Made by a program: the position numbers and the translations under genes. A DNA stretch of 64,000 nucleotides, taken from positions 273,700-337,699 of the forward strand of contig NZ_RQVS01000001.1 of assembly GCF_003865375.1 (NCBI RefSeq), in the 5' to 3' direction. This document shows positions 27,023 to 37,156 of the stretch, piece by piece. Source of the DNA: Gulosibacter macacae (GTDB taxonomy: Bacteria; Actinomycetota; Actinomycetes; Actinomycetales; Microbacteriaceae). Positions within the stretch are counted from its first letter, which is position 1, and the number at the start of each line of letters is the position of its first letter. Under the pieces are notes generated by a model. The model ran no database searches, had not been told where the DNA came from, and saw only the letters and a program-made list of their open reading frames with translations.

Positions 27023-29119
27023 GTGACCTCGACTGAGCAGGCATACTCTGCCGCGCATCTGCAGGTGCTCGAAGGACTCGAGGCTGTGCGTAAGCGGCCC
27101 GGCATGTATATCGGCTCGACCGATTCGCGCGGGCTCATGCACTGCCTCTGGGAGATTATCGACAACTCGGTCGATGAGGCGCTCGGCGGATTCGGTAGCG
27201 AAATCACCATCCGACTCGAGTCCGATGGTTCGGTCGAGGTCGCCGACCGCGGCCGCGGCGTGCCGATCGACATCGAACCGCGTACCGGAATGACCGGTGT
27301 GCAGGTCGTGTTCACCAAGCTGCACGCCGGCGGAAAGTTCGATGGCTCGAACTACGGCGCAGCCGGTGGCCTGCACGGTGTGGGTGCTTCGGTGGTCAAC
27401 GCCCTGTCGTCTCGCCTCGACGTCGAGGTGGATCGCGGCGGCAAGACCTACGCCATGAGCTTTAAGCGCGGCGTCCCGGGTGTCTTCGCCGATGGCAAGA
27501 ACGCGCCGGGCCCGGATGCCGAGTTCACCCCCGATGAAGGGCAAGCCGAGCTACGCATCATCGGCAAGACCGCACGCGGCGTTACCGGCACCCGCGTCCG
27601 CTATTGGGCCGACCCACAGGTCTTCATCAAGGATGCCGAGTTCAGCCTCGATAAGCTGCAAGAACGTGCCCGCCAGACCGCTTTCCTCGTGCCGGGGCTC
27701 GAAATCGTACTCGAGGACCAGCGTGATCCGACCGAGCCGGAGCGAGTAGCTTTCCGCTACGACGGCGGCATCTCCGAGTTCGTGGACTTCCTCGCGAGCG
27801 ACGGCCCCGTGACCGAAACTTGGCGCATCCAGGGCGGTGGCGACTACAGCGAGACGATTCCGGTGCTCGATGACCGCACCGGCCACATGGTGTCGCGCGA
27901 GGTCGCACGGCATATGGACGTCGACATCGCTCTGCGCTGGGGCATCGGCTACGACACCGAAACTCGCAGTTTCGTCAACATCATTGCGACCCCGAAGGGC
28001 GGCACGCACGTCGCTGGCTTCGAGCAGGCGCTCGTCAAGGTCGTACGCGACGAAATAACGAAAAACGCCCGTCGCCTCAAAGTCGGTAACGACAAGCTCG
28101 AAAAGGATGATGTGCTCGCCGGTCTCACGGCAGTCATCACGGTGCGCATCCCCGAACCGCAGTTCGAGGGGCAGACCAAGGAAGTGCTTGGCACGCCGCA
28201 GGCACGACAGATCGTCGCGCAGGCGCTCACCACCGGACTCAAGGAGCGCTTTACCTCGACCAAGCGCCAGGACAAGACCGAAACGAGCATGGTGCTCGAA
28301 AAGGTCGTCAACGAGATGAAGAGCCGCATCTCGGCGCGCGCACACAAAGAGACGCAGCGTCGAAAGAATGCGCTTGAAAATTCCTCCTTGCCGGCGAAAC
28401 TCGTTGACTGCCGCTCGAACGAGGTTGATCGCACCGAGCTTTTCATTGTTGAGGGTGACTCAGCGCTCGGCACCGCGAAGCCTGCGCGCAATAGTGAGTT
28501 CCAGGCGCTCTTCCCGATTCGCGGCAAGATCCTCAACGTGCAGAAGGCTTCGCTTGCCGACATGCTCAAGAACGCCGAGTGCGCAAACATCATTCAGGTG
28601 CTCGGTGCCGGGTCGGGTCGCACGTTTGACCTCGAGCAGGCGCGCTATGGCAAGGTGATCATCATGTCGGATGCGGACGTCGATGGCGCGCATATCCGCA
28701 CCCTCCTGCTCACGCTCTTCTTCCGCTATATGCGGCCGATGATCGATGCTGGCCGCGTGTTCGCGGCCGTGCCGCCGCTGCACCGCGTAGTGGTGTTGCA
28801 TCCCGGCAAGAAGCCGAATGAGACGATCTACACCTACTCTGAGGCCGAGTTGCAGACGCTGCTCAAGAAGCTTGACCGCTCGGGGCGGAAGTATCAGGAC
28901 CCGATTCAGCGGTACAAGGGTCTTGGCGAAATGGATGAAGACCAGCTTTGGGACACGACGATGAACCCCGAACACCGGCTGTTGCGCCGCATGACCATGG
29001 CGGATGCTGCGGAGGCTGAAGCGGTGTTTGAACTGCTCATGGGCAATGAGGTCGCGCCGCGCAAGGAGTTCATTGTCGAAGGCGCGAGCCAGGTCGTGCC
29101 CGAACTCATCGACATGTAG
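27023..29119 (+). CDS. parE: DNA topoisomerase IV subunit B (type IIA, ParE)
   Basis: ATPase/TOPRIM subunit of a type IIA topoisomerase. The 698-residue protein has the GHKL ATPase motifs EIIDNSVDEAL and GGLHGVGASVVNALS. The TOPRIM acidic residues are in FIVEGDSALGTAK and MSDADVDGAHI. ParE is preferred to GyrB because the partner subunit at 33.4 kb lacks a GyrA box and because actinobacterial parE/parC pairs lie near sigA. The start is GTG 27023 with GGGGAGGG upstream; the frame extends 47 codons further without homology. Confidence 0.9.
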   Translation: MTSTEQAYSAAHLQVLEGLEAVRKRPGMYIGSTDSRGLMHCLWEIIDNSVDEALGGFGSEITIRLESDGSVEVADRGRGVPIDIEPRTGMTGVQVVFTKLHAGGKFDGSNYGAAGGLHGVGASVVNALSSRLDVEVDRGGKTYAMSFKRGVPGVFADGKNAPGPDAEFTPDEGQAELRIIGKTARGVTGTRVRYWADPQVFIKDAEFSLDKLQERARQTAFLVPGLEIVLEDQRDPTEPERVAFRYDGGISEFVDFLASDGPVTETWRIQGGGDYSETIPVLDDRTGHMVSREVARHMDVDIALRWGIGYDTETRSFVNIIATPKGGTHVAGFEQALVKVVRDEITKNARRLKVGNDKLEKDDVLAGLTAVITVRIPEPQFEGQTKEVLGTPQARQIVAQALTTGLKERFTSTKRQDKTETSMVLEKVVNEMKSRISARAHKETQRRKNALENSSLPAKLVDCRSNEVDRTELFIVEGDSALGTAKPARNSEFQALFPIRGKILNVQKASLADMLKNAECANIIQVLGAGSGRTFDLEQARYGKVIIMSDADVDGAHIRTLLLTLFFRYMRPMIDAGRVFAAVPPLHRVVVLHPGKKPNETIYTYSEAELQTLLKKLDRSGRKYQDPIQRYKGLGEMDEDQLWDTTMNPEHRLLRRMTMADAAEAEAVFELLMGNEVAPRKEFIVEGASQVVPELIDM

Positions 29120-29130
29120 GCGACCGTGCG

Positions 29131-29173
29131 CTGAGGTTCTCGAAGTGGCGCTACTGAGCGTTCTTGAAGTTGC
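29131..29173. repeat. Short intergenic repeat CTGAGGTTCTCGAAGTGGCG
   Basis: CTGAGGTTCTCGAAGTGGCG then CTACT, followed by a degenerate second copy (CTGAGCGTTCTTGAAGT). The first unit recurs at 37133-37156, and inverted variants occur near 6827-6850 and 1573-1595. Confidence 0.55.
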
Positions 29174-29193
29174 CGGGGGAGTAGCCTTCCGGG

Positions 29194-29682
29194 ATGCAGA
29201 TTAGGGAAGCAACGCACCAAGATCTTGCTGCCATTGCCGAGATTGAAAACTACGAGCGGGCCAATGGCACCGCGAACTGGGGCATCGAACCCGAATCAAT
29301 CGAACAGTGGGCTGAGAAACTCGCCACTGCGCAGGCCGCTGGCCTGCCGATTCTCGTCGTCGAAGAGGCGGGAGTCGTGCTCGGCTACGGGTCGTTCCGG
29401 CAATTTCGACCACACGAGGCGTGGAGCCCGAGCGCCGAGCACTGGCTCTATTTGCATCAGGATGCGCGTGGCCGCGGCCTTGGCGGGGCGCTGCTGGATG
29501 CACTGCTTGAGCGCATTGCGCAAGCGGGCTACCGCAACACGATCGCTTGCGTCGAAAGCGGCAATGCGGGAAGCATCCGCTTGCATGAGGGTCGTGGCTT
29601 TGAGGAGGTCGGTAGGTTCTCAGATGTGGGCGAGAAATTTGGTCGATCGCTGAGCGTGGTGTTCTTGCGTAAGCGGCTTTAG
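29194..29682 (+). CDS. GNAT acetyltransferase (phosphinothricin-acetyltransferase-like)
   Basis: A 162-residue GNAT protein. The CoA-binding motif A is WLYLHQDARGRGLGGALLDAL, with the V/Q-x-x-R-G-x-G signature. The N-terminal IREATHQDLAAIAEIENYERANGTANW and the C-terminal NAGSIRLHEGRGFEEVGRFSDVGEKFGRSLSVVFL match the Pat/Bar-like subfamily, which acetylates free amines of amino-acid analogues. The real substrate is unknown. It stands alone between parE and a repeat element. Confidence 0.85.
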   Translation: MQIREATHQDLAAIAEIENYERANGTANWGIEPESIEQWAEKLATAQAAGLPILVVEEAGVVLGYGSFRQFRPHEAWSPSAEHWLYLHQDARGRGLGGALLDALLERIAQAGYRNTIACVESGNAGSIRLHEGRGFEEVGRFSDVGEKFGRSLSVVFLRKRL

Positions 29683-29695
29683 GAGGGGGAGCGAG

Positions 29696-29784
29696 GGGAT
29701 CTCGATACGTCGCTTCGCTCCTACTCGATCAACCAGAAGGTTTGGTTGGTCGAGTAGCGGCCGCAGGCCGCGTATCGAGACCCC
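29696..29784. repeat. Interspersed palindromic repeat, copy B
   Basis: A long inverted repeat. GATCTCGATACG and CTACTCGATCAACCAG on the left pair with GGTTGGTCGAGTAG and CGTATCGAGACC on the right. It lies between the convergent GNAT and DUF1345 genes. Confidence 0.85.
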
Positions 29785-29797
29785 GCACGGCTCACGG

Positions 29798-30490
29798 CTA
29801 GCCGCTGAGCGACTGCCCAATGCCCGCGACGAGGTTGATGGTTGCCGCGAGCACCACGGTGCCGAACGCAAACGAAAGGAGCGCCTGACGTAACGCCACG
29901 CGCCGAATCGGCGAGCGCGTTACGTTCACATCGGCCGTTTGATAGGTCATCCCGATGGTGAAGGCGTAGTAGGCAAAGTCGAGATAGTCAGGGTCCTCAT
30001 CCTGATTGAAATCGAGTCCGCGCTGATAGCCGCCGCTCGCCGCATCCTGGTAGTAGAGGTGCGCATAGCGAAGCGTGAACTCCGTCTGCAGCAGTAACCA
30101 CGACAGCCCAATCGTGCCAAGCGTCACAAGTGCCGCCAGCGCGTTCATCGCTCCGGTCGTCGTCGCTGAACTCACGAGAAACGCCAGCACGGCCGCGACA
30201 CTCACGGCCGCAACGAGCACCGTAATGATGCTTGCGAGGCGCCGGCTCGGATCCTCACGCTGGGAGACAGCCGCCGTGGTCGCGGCAGACATCTTCGCGA
30301 TGGGAAGCCAGATCCACGCCAGCATGCTCACCACGAACACGGCCCAGCCAAGCGCGACCGCGCCAAGGTCAAGGCCGAGCACAGCGCCAATCGCCCCCGC
30401 GCCAACCCCAAGCGCCAAACAAACGGCAAGCCGCACCCACGCGCTACTTCGTTGCGAAGTTGCGGGGGTGCGGCTTGCCGATGTGGTCAT
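29798..30490 (-). CDS. DUF1345 membrane protein
   Basis: A 230-residue integral membrane protein with about five helices. The family signature YLDFAYYAFTIGMTYQTADVN follows the third helix pair and precedes RRVALRQALLSFAFGTVV. Function is unknown. Its start is 25 bp after the stop of the ABC transporter ATPase gene, on the same strand, so it may be read through from the transporter operon. Confidence 0.88.
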   Translation of the reverse strand: MTTSASRTPATSQRSSAWVRLAVCLALGVGAGAIGAVLGLDLGAVALGWAVFVVSMLAWIWLPIAKMSAATTAAVSQREDPSRRLASIITVLVAAVSVAAVLAFLVSSATTTGAMNALAALVTLGTIGLSWLLLQTEFTLRYAHLYYQDAASGGYQRGLDFNQDEDPDYLDFAYYAFTIGMTYQTADVNVTRSPIRRVALRQALLSFAFGTVVLAATINLVAGIGQSLSG

Positions 30491-30515
30491 GCGACCAATC
30501 TAGGGGAATGAATGC

Positions 30516-31301
30516 CTAGGCGAGTACGCGCGAGAGGAACGAGCGGGTGCGTTCGCGCTGCGGGTTCGTGAGCACCTCGCGGGGGTCGCCCTCTTCGACG
30601 ACGACGCCCTGATCCATGAACACGAGGTGGTCACCGACGTCACGGGCAAAGCCCATCTCGTGCGTCACGACAACCATGGTCATGCCGCTCTCGGCGAGCT
30701 GTTTCATGACTTCGAGCACATCGCCCACGAGCTCGGGGTCGAGCGCCGAGGTGGGCTCGTCAAAGAGCATGAGTTTCGGGTCCATCGCGAGCGCACGAGC
30801 AATCGCCACACGCTGCTGCTGACCACCCGAGAGGTGCCCGGGGTAGGCCTTCGCTTTGTTGGCAAGGCCGACCCTGTCGAGGAGTTCCATCGCGCGGGCG
30901 GTTGCCGCGGCCTTCTTCTGACCCTTTACCCGCGTCGGTGCCTCGATGATGTTCTCGACGACCGTCATGTGGGGGAAAAGGTTGAAGCGCTGGAACACCA
31001 TGCCGATATCTTGGCGCTGCTTCGAGACCTCGGCCGGGCTCAGCTCATAGAGCTTGTCGCCGCGCTGGCGGTAGCCGACGAGTTCGTCTTCTACCCAGAG
31101 CCGACCGCCATCGATTGATTCGAGGTGGTTGATGCACCGCAAAAAAGTCGACTTGCCCGAGCCAGAGGGGCCGATCAGACACATCACTTCGCCGTGATTC
31201 ACGGTGAGCGAGATGTCCTTGAGCACCACATTGGAGCCGAACCGCTTGACGACGTGTTCGGCGCGGACCATGGGGTTGCCGCGGTCGTGTTTGCGCGTCA
31301 T
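30516..31301 (-). CDS. Amino-acid ABC transporter ATP-binding protein
   Basis: ATPase of a polar amino-acid importer (GlnQ/HisP type). The 261-residue protein has Walker [11 protein letters not shown]-loop [13 protein letters not shown], signature [15 protein letters not shown], Walker [13 protein letters not shown] and H-loop [12 protein letters not shown]. The start overlaps the permease stop by 4 bp (ATGA). It is the third gene of a binding protein-permease-ATPase operon read leftward. Confidence 0.95.
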   Translation of the reverse strand: MTRKHDRGNPMVRAEHVVKRFGSNVVLKDISLTVNHGEVMCLIGPSGSGKSTFLRCINHLESIDGGRLWVEDELVGYRQRGDKLYELSPAEVSKQRQDIGMVFQRFNLFPHMTVVENIIEAPTRVKGQKKAAATARAMELLDRVGLANKAKAYPGHLSGGQQQRVAIARALAMDPKLMLFDEPTSALDPELVGDVLEVMKQLAESGMTMVVVTHEMGFARDVGDHLVFMDQGVVVEEGDPREVLTNPQRERTRSFLSRVLA

Positions 31302-32320
31302 GCGCCGTCTCCCTTCGGTGGGCCGGCTGGCGGTATGGCTTCGTCGTTACTCGCGGATGCAGTGGGATCGACGGTGCGAACCGTGCCCGTCGCGAGTTGC
31401 GCAGCGGTGCGGTTGTCGGCCTTCTCTTTCACTGGTGCGATGCCGCGTGCGTAGTAGGCCTCGAGATAGTGCTGGCCGACCATGAGGAGGCTCGTCACGA
31501 TGAGGTACCAGATGCTCGCCACGATGAGCAGCGGCACCGGTGCGTAGAGTGCCGCCGAAATCTCACGCGAGCGCGCATAGAGATCGAGGGTGAATCCGAG
31601 CGCGGTCACGAGCGAAGTGGTCTTGAGCATCGAGATAAGCTCGTTGCCCGTCGGCGGAATGATCACGCGCATCGATTGCGGCACGATGATGCGGAGCATC
31701 GTCGCGCGCCAGCTCATGCCGAGCGCCTTGGCCGCTTCTTCCTGACCGCGATCAACCGAAAGGATGCCTGAACGCACGATCTCGGCCATGTACGCGGCCT
31801 CATTGAAGGCGAGACCGAGCACCGCGAGCCAGAAGAGGTCCATGCCGGTGAACGGGCTGAACGAGAAGAACTCGATGTCGGTGAACGGCACTCCCACACT
31901 GACCTGGCGGTAGATCGTCGAGAGCAGTCCCCAAAACACGAGCTGCACGTAGACCGGGGTACCGCGGAAGAGCCAGAGGTAGAGCCACGAGATGGCCTTG
32001 AGTACCGGGTTGTCGCTGAGACGCATCACCGCCAGGATCAAGCCCATGACCACCGCGAGCACCATCGAAAAGACGGTGAGCGCGAGGGTGACGCCGGCAG
32101 CCTGGAAGATGCGCGCGTCAAAGAGGTACTGACCGACCCTGCCCCATTGGAACTCTTCACGCGTTGCCGCGTCGTAGACGAACAGCGCAAGCAGGAGCAC
32201 CAGGATGATGGCAAAGGCCGTGCGCCACGGATGCCGCAGTTTGATGGCGGCAATGGGCTCACCATCGATGACGGCCGGGGACTGCGCCCCGGCCGTCGTA
32301 CGAGTGTTACTTGACTCCAT
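31298..32320 (-). CDS. Amino-acid ABC transporter permease
   Basis: A 340-residue His/Glu/Gln/Arg-type permease. About five or six membrane helices and the EAA loop ([30 protein letters not shown]) that contacts the ATPase are visible. A cytosolic N-terminal extension and a C-terminal tail of about 45 residues ([20 protein letters not shown]) are longer than usual. It overlaps the binding-protein gene by 14 bp and the ATPase gene by 4 bp. Only one permease is encoded, so the channel is probably a homodimer. Confidence 0.93.
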   Translation of the reverse strand: MESSNTRTTAGAQSPAVIDGEPIAAIKLRHPWRTAFAIILVLLLALFVYDAATREEFQWGRVGQYLFDARIFQAAGVTLALTVFSMVLAVVMGLILAVMRLSDNPVLKAISWLYLWLFRGTPVYVQLVFWGLLSTIYRQVSVGVPFTDIEFFSFSPFTGMDLFWLAVLGLAFNEAAYMAEIVRSGILSVDRGQEEAAKALGMSWRATMLRIIVPQSMRVIIPPTGNELISMLKTTSLVTALGFTLDLYARSREISAALYAPVPLLIVASIWYLIVTSLLMVGQHYLEAYYARGIAPVKEKADNRTAAQLATGTVRTVDPTASASNDEAIPPAGPPKGDGA

Positions 32321-33230
32321 TGATCACTGCAGTCGTCACAGCACCGGCCTCAACGCCCCAGTTCTCGAGGATCGTCGTGTAGACGCCCTCGTCCATGAGC
32401 TCCTGCATCGCAATCTTCACGGCTTCGGTGAGCTGCGAGTCCTTGGCAAACACGAGGCCGTACGGGGCGGCGTCAAAGATGTCGCCTTCGAGCACGACCT
32501 TGCCCTCCGAGAGCTTCACCGAGTTCTGGGCGATCGGCGAGTCAGCAAGCATGTACGGAACGTTGCCGAGCACGACATCGTTGGTGGCCTCATCCTGGCC
32601 GTCCTTCTTGAGGATCTCGACGGCCGGCTTACCGGCGGCGACGCACTCATCGCTCTTCGCCATGAGGTAGTCGTCAGAGGTGGTGGTTGCCTGCGCGCCA
32701 ATGGTCAGGCCGCAAAGCTCGGCCGGCAGCGGGTCGACCTCAGCGCCGCGCACGAACTGCAGACCGGCCTCGTAGAAGTCGACGAAGTCAACCGACGCCT
32801 GGCGTTCGACGGTGTCGGAGAAGCTCGACGAGCCCATGTGCAGGGTGCCGCCGTCGACCTTGGGAATGATCTGGTCAAAGCCTTCCTTCGACCACTCGAC
32901 GGTGAGGCCAAGCTTTGCGCCGACGGCGTCAACGAGCTCAACTTCCCAACCAATCGGGTTGCCGTCGGGGCCGGCGTACTGGTTGGGGGCGTACGTGGCG
33001 TCAGTGCCGACCTTGAGTACGCCGCCCGAGGCGATGTCCTCAGGGACGAGCGCGCTGGCCGCATCCGACTTTGTGACTTCAGCGACCGGTGCCGCATCAG
33101 TGCCGCCCGGTGCGCCACCTTCGTTGTTCTGTACGCAACCGGTGAGGACGAGTGCAGCCGAGGCGGCAATCGCGAGGAAGCCGAGGCCCGAGCGCAGGCG
33201 ACGTGGTGATCGTGAGGAGTTGGAGTGCAT
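32307..33230 (-). CDS. Amino-acid ABC transporter substrate-binding lipoprotein
   Basis: A 307-residue family-3 periplasmic-type binding protein anchored as a lipoprotein. It has a basic N-terminus, a hydrophobic stretch and a lipobox ALVLTGC with C32. The mature part begins with a Gly/Ala-rich linker, then GVLKVGTDATYAPNQY, WEVELVDAVGAKLGLTVEW and FVDFYEAGLQFV, typical of polar amino-acid binders. The ligand cannot be named. The 5' region (33231-33419) contains a short hairpin (GCCGAGC and its complement, about 33264-33283) in the untranslated leader. Confidence 0.93.
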   Translation of the reverse strand: MHSNSSRSPRRLRSGLGFLAIAASAALVLTGCVQNNEGGAPGGTDAAPVAEVTKSDAASALVPEDIASGGVLKVGTDATYAPNQYAGPDGNPIGWEVELVDAVGAKLGLTVEWSKEGFDQIIPKVDGGTLHMGSSSFSDTVERQASVDFVDFYEAGLQFVRGAEVDPLPAELCGLTIGAQATTTSDDYLMAKSDECVAAGKPAVEILKKDGQDEATNDVVLGNVPYMLADSPIAQNSVKLSEGKVVLEGDIFDAAPYGLVFAKDSQLTEAVKIAMQELMDEGVYTTILENWGVEAGAVTTAVINGVK

Positions 33231-33419
33231 CGTTGCGACTCGCTTTCGTCATGCCGAGCGGCTGTGCTCGGCAACGGACTAGTGATTCAGCAGTGCTGTA
33301 AATGAGCGACTTTCATCACCCTGGCTTAGGAGCATAGCGAATAGCTGACCGATCATGTTGCTGACGTTACCGATCGACAGAAAAACGTGATGCAGAACGG
33401 ACAACTTGTTAGGACAGAC

Positions 33420-35921
33420 CTAGCTTTCCGTGTCACTTGTGTCGTCACCGATGGCGTGACCGACCCAAGCGACTGCCGAATCGAGCTGGACGCCGGAGGC
33501 ATCGCGCTTGGCGAGCCCCTCGGGCAGCTCTCGAATGGCGCCATCCTTCGCATTTGCGCGCGCCGGTGCCGCACCTACCCAGGCGGTCGCCAGACGGCTC
33601 TCGCCACGTACAAATCGTTGCGCACGCACACCGCCAGTCGCACGGCCCTTGGCGGGGAACTCACCGAGGGCGCTCGTCTTAGCGCTGCCGTTCACATCGC
33701 TGAACAGTGCTTCATCACTCGGGGGCTCGGCAATTGTGACCACCACGGCGTCAGCGATATCGGCTGCGGCGACAACGTTGAACGCGATGACTCGAGCCTG
33801 CGAGGCGAGCTTGACCCCGGCCATCCCACCTGCATTTGCCCCCTGGGGACGCACGAGCGAGGCCGAGTAGTGCAGCAATTGTGCATCCGAGGTGACAAAT
33901 ACGAGTGTGTCGTCGTCGCTGGCGCGGGCCGCTCCGACAACCTCATCGCCCGGCTTGAGGTTGATCGCCGAAAGCTCGTGCGCCCGGCCCCACTCGGCCG
34001 GATTGACCCGCTTCACCACGCCGTCGCGGGTGGCAAGCGCGAGCGGCACTTCTGCGCCAAGGGCCACGAGCCCGACGATGCGCTCACCCTTCTCGGTGAT
34101 GTTGAAGTATTCGCGGGCTGAGACACCGGCCGAGAGCAGTGCCGATGCGGCCGGTGCCACAGGAAGCGAGGCCGCGGTCATGCGGTACACCCGACCCAGG
34201 TTCGTCACCGCGCCAATATCACCCTGCGTCGAGGCTTCGACATCGGCGGCGACCGCATCGTGCTTCGATCGGCGACGGGGTCGGGGGAGCTGGCCCGACT
34301 CATCCAGGTCAATGCGCAGGATGCGGCCGGTGGCCGAAAGCAGCACGCGCGTCGGTGCATCTGGAATCTGGAGCGCATCGGGAGTGACGAGCTTGCTGGC
34401 ACCGCGGACCGGCGCCTCCACGGCACCCTCGGTGAGCAGAAGCGTTCGCCGCGGAGTGGCGAACTCATCGGCCGCGGCTTCAAGCTCGCGACTCACCTGC
34501 TCACGCAACAAGGTCGGGGAGGCGAGGAGCTCTTCGAGCGCCGCAATCTCGCGACGCAGATTGTCGGCCTCGCCCTCGAGCTCAATGCGCGAAAACTTGG
34601 TGAGTCGACGCAGACGCAATTCGAGGATGTACTCGGCCTGAATCTCGCTGAGATCGAAGACGAGCATGAGTCGCCCCCGGGCCTCTTCCGAGTCGTCGGA
34701 GGAACGAATGATCTGGATGACCTCGTCAATGTCGAGGATCGCAATGAGCAAGCCTTCAACGAGGTGCAGCCGGTCGCGTCGCTTACCAAGGCGGAATTCG
34801 CTGCGGCGGCGCACCACGCTCAGGCGGTGGTCGAGGTAGACCTGCAGGAGTTCCTTGAGCCCGAGCGTGCGCGGTCCACCATCGACGAGCGCCACATTGT
34901 TGATGTGGAACGACTCTTCCAACGGTGTGTGCCGATAGAGCTGCTCGAGCACGGCTTCCGGCGCGAATCCGGTCTTGATTTCGATCACGAGCTTCAGACC
35001 GTGTTTGCGGTCGGTGAGGTCGATGACGTCAGAAATACCGGCAAGCTTCTTGGACTGCACGCCCTGCTTGATCTTGTCGATCACCTTCTCGGGGCCAACG
35101 AGATAGGGGAGTTCGGTGACGACGATGCCCTTGCGGCGCGCAGTGACCGACTCGATCTGCGTGGTAGCGCGCATGCGGAACGAGCCACGGCCGGTCTCAT
35201 ATGCATCCCGAATGCCCTCGAGACCAACGATGCGCGCGCCCGCGGGCAGGTCGGGTCCGGGCACGTGCGCCATGAGGTCGTCGAGCGATGCCTCGGGGTT
35301 CGCGAGGAGATGCCGCGCCGCAGACACAACTTCACCAAGGTTGTGCGGCGCCATATTCGTCGCCATACCGACGGCGATGCCGCTTGCACCATTGACCAGC
35401 AGATTCGGCCAGGCTGCTGGCAACACTTCGGGTTGCTGCAGCGAGTTGTCGTAGTTCGGAACGAAGTCGACGACGTCTTCGTCGAGTGAATCGGTGAGCG
35501 CGAGCGCCGAGGCTTCGAGCCGCGCTTCGGTATAGCGCGCCGCAGCCGGGCCATCGTCGAGGGAGCCGAAGTTGCCGTGGCCATCGACGAGCGGCACGCG
35601 CAGTGTGAACCACTGGGCCAAACGCACCAATGCGTCGTAGATGGCCGTGTCGCCGTGCGGGTGCAGCTTGCCCATCACATCGCCAACTACGCGCGCCGAC
35701 TTCACGTGGCCGCGGTCTGGGCGCAGGCCCATCTCAGTCATTTGAAACAGGATGCGCCGCTGCACCGGCTTGAGTCCGTCACGAGCATCGGGCAGGGCAC
35801 GCGAATAGATCACCGAGTAGGCGTATTCGAGGAATGACCCTCGCATTTCGGTCGAGACATCGACGTCGTCGATGCGCTCGACGTCGCGGTGCTGGTTACC
35901 TGACTCGGTCGACGTGCTCAT
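33420..35921 (-). CDS. parC: DNA topoisomerase IV subunit A (ParC)
   Basis: Breakage-reunion subunit of a type IIA topoisomerase, partner of ParE. The 833-residue protein has the active-site region RYTEARLE (catalytic Tyr). The quinolone-determining segment reads [17 protein letters not shown], and [16 protein letters not shown] follows. The C-terminal domain has beta-pinwheel repeats but no GyrA box, favouring ParC over GyrA. ATG 35921 is chosen; the frame extends 38 codons upstream into the divergent gene. It lies 39 bp from the divergent phosphodiesterase start. Confidence 0.92.
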   Translation of the reverse strand: MSTSTESGNQHRDVERIDDVDVSTEMRGSFLEYAYSVIYSRALPDARDGLKPVQRRILFQMTEMGLRPDRGHVKSARVVGDVMGKLHPHGDTAIYDALVRLAQWFTLRVPLVDGHGNFGSLDDGPAAARYTEARLEASALALTDSLDEDVVDFVPNYDNSLQQPEVLPAAWPNLLVNGASGIAVGMATNMAPHNLGEVVSAARHLLANPEASLDDLMAHVPGPDLPAGARIVGLEGIRDAYETGRGSFRMRATTQIESVTARRKGIVVTELPYLVGPEKVIDKIKQGVQSKKLAGISDVIDLTDRKHGLKLVIEIKTGFAPEAVLEQLYRHTPLEESFHINNVALVDGGPRTLGLKELLQVYLDHRLSVVRRRSEFRLGKRRDRLHLVEGLLIAILDIDEVIQIIRSSDDSEEARGRLMLVFDLSEIQAEYILELRLRRLTKFSRIELEGEADNLRREIAALEELLASPTLLREQVSRELEAAADEFATPRRTLLLTEGAVEAPVRGASKLVTPDALQIPDAPTRVLLSATGRILRIDLDESGQLPRPRRRSKHDAVAADVEASTQGDIGAVTNLGRVYRMTAASLPVAPAASALLSAGVSAREYFNITEKGERIVGLVALGAEVPLALATRDGVVKRVNPAEWGRAHELSAINLKPGDEVVGAARASDDDTLVFVTSDAQLLHYSASLVRPQGANAGGMAGVKLASQARVIAFNVVAAADIADAVVVTIAEPPSDEALFSDVNGSAKTSALGEFPAKGRATGGVRAQRFVRGESRLATAWVGAAPARANAKDGAIRELPEGLAKRDASGVQLDSAVAWVGHAIGDDTSDTES

Positions 35922-35959
35922 TGGTGGATCGGTGCTCTGCCTATGGAAAGATGGATCGG

Positions 35960-37099
35960 ATGAGCCCCATCGTATTGAGCGCGGGCGAGCGACGGCCGTC
36001 CCTCGCCGAAGTCCTGCCGAATTGCCTGGCCGCAATTCGTGGTGAACGCGGGTCGATGGAACTGCCGCCCGTGCGCGGTGCGGTCGTCATGCTCGTGGAT
36101 GGACTCGGTGCCGAACTCCTGCGCGCTCGCGCCGGACACGCTCGTCACCTCGTGCGCGGGTGGGCCAAGCGCGAAACCGGGTTTGCTTTTCCGTCAACGA
36201 CCGTGGCCGGGATTACCTCGCTTACGACCGCGACTCGCGCGGGTGAACACGGACTCGTCGGCTACTCGGTCTTCGATCGCGCCGCGGGTACTTACCGCAA
36301 CCAGCTCAGTGGCTGGGGCGAGGGGATGGAACCGGCGACCTGGCAGCTGCGGCCGACCGTCTTCGAACAGCTGGTGGCTGATCGCTCGGCAATCGAACCC
36401 TTTGTCGTTTCGGTAGAGACCTATCGTGACTCGGGGCTCACGGCGGCATCGCTACGCGGTGCCACCTATGTGGGCGGCGACACGATGCGTGAGCGCGTCG
36501 AACTTACGGCGAAAATCTCTGCTGACCGGGCGCATCCGCTTGTGTACCTCTACCACGCCGAGCTCGACCAGGCCGGGCACAAGTACGGCTCGGAGTCAGA
36601 CCAGTGGCTGGCTCGACTCGAAGAGCTCGATGCCGCTTTTGCGCACCTGCTGGCGCTTCTTCCCGCCGATATTGGCGTGCTCGTCGTCGCTGACCACGGG
36701 ATGCTCGACATTCGTGAACACGAGCAGGTCGACCTCGAGGGCGAGCTGCTCGACGATCTCGTTGCGCTCGCCGGCGAACCGCGATTGCGGCACCTCTATT
36801 TGCGAGAACAATCAGCCGATCTGCTCGCCGATGTGCTTGCCCGCTACCGCGCCGCCGAAGGACATCGCGCCGAGGTGCTCAGTCGGAAAGAGGCAATTGC
36901 GGCCGGCTGGTACGGGCCGGTGGTCGTGCCCGAGGCCGCCGAACGCATTGGCGATATCGTGCTCGCGGCTCGCAAGCGGGTGACCTACTACACCGCTCAC
37001 TTTGACGCGAAAGTCCGCTCGGTCATCGGTCAGCACGGGTCGATCACCGACACCGAAACGATCGTGCCGCTCATTCGGCACGGCGCCTTCGCCCGCTGA
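35960..37099 (+). CDS. Alkaline-phosphatase-superfamily phosphodiesterase
   Basis: A 379-residue nucleotide pyrophosphatase/phosphodiesterase-like protein. The metal and nucleophile sites are visible: [12 protein letters not shown] (metal Asp), [16 protein letters not shown] (nucleophile Thr), [13 protein letters not shown] and [10 protein letters not shown] (metal Asp/His). There is no signal peptide, so it is probably cytosolic. ATG 35960 is chosen because GGAAAG lies nine bases upstream; ATG 35951 is in frame. A homologue beside sepH is common in actinobacteria. The natural substrate is unknown. Confidence 0.88.
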   Translation: MSPIVLSAGERRPSLAEVLPNCLAAIRGERGSMELPPVRGAVVMLVDGLGAELLRARAGHARHLVRGWAKRETGFAFPSTTVAGITSLTTATRAGEHGLVGYSVFDRAAGTYRNQLSGWGEGMEPATWQLRPTVFEQLVADRSAIEPFVVSVETYRDSGLTAASLRGATYVGGDTMRERVELTAKISADRAHPLVYLYHAELDQAGHKYGSESDQWLARLEELDAAFAHLLALLPADIGVLVVADHGMLDIREHEQVDLEGELLDDLVALAGEPRLRHLYLREQSADLLADVLARYRAAEGHRAEVLSRKEAIAAGWYGPVVVPEAAERIGDIVLAARKRVTYYTAHFDAKVRSVIGQHGSITDTETIVPLIRHGAFAR

Positions 37100-37108
37100 T
37101 CTGGAGCC

Positions 37109-37156
37109 CTGAGGTTCTCCTGACCTCGTGCACTGAGGTTCTCGAAGTGCGCTACT
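37109..37156. repeat. Short intergenic repeat CTGAGGTTCTCGAAGTGCGC
   Basis: Two units in the gap between convergent genes: CCCTGAGGTTCTCCTGACCTC, then CTGAGGTTCTCGAAGTGCGC with CTACT after it. The second is nearly identical to the unit at 29131-29155. Confidence 0.55.

Noticed and set aside
27023..29119. Assignment as GyrB
   Set aside because: The partner at 33.4 kb has no GyrA box and the locus is the usual parE/parC one; a residual possibility remains since B subunits are similar.
33231..33419. GlnR operator upstream of the amino-acid ABC transporter
   Set aside because: A GTAAC half-site exists on the minus strand, but the flanking half-sites (AACAT, TCAGC) fit poorly and spacing is broken on the other side.
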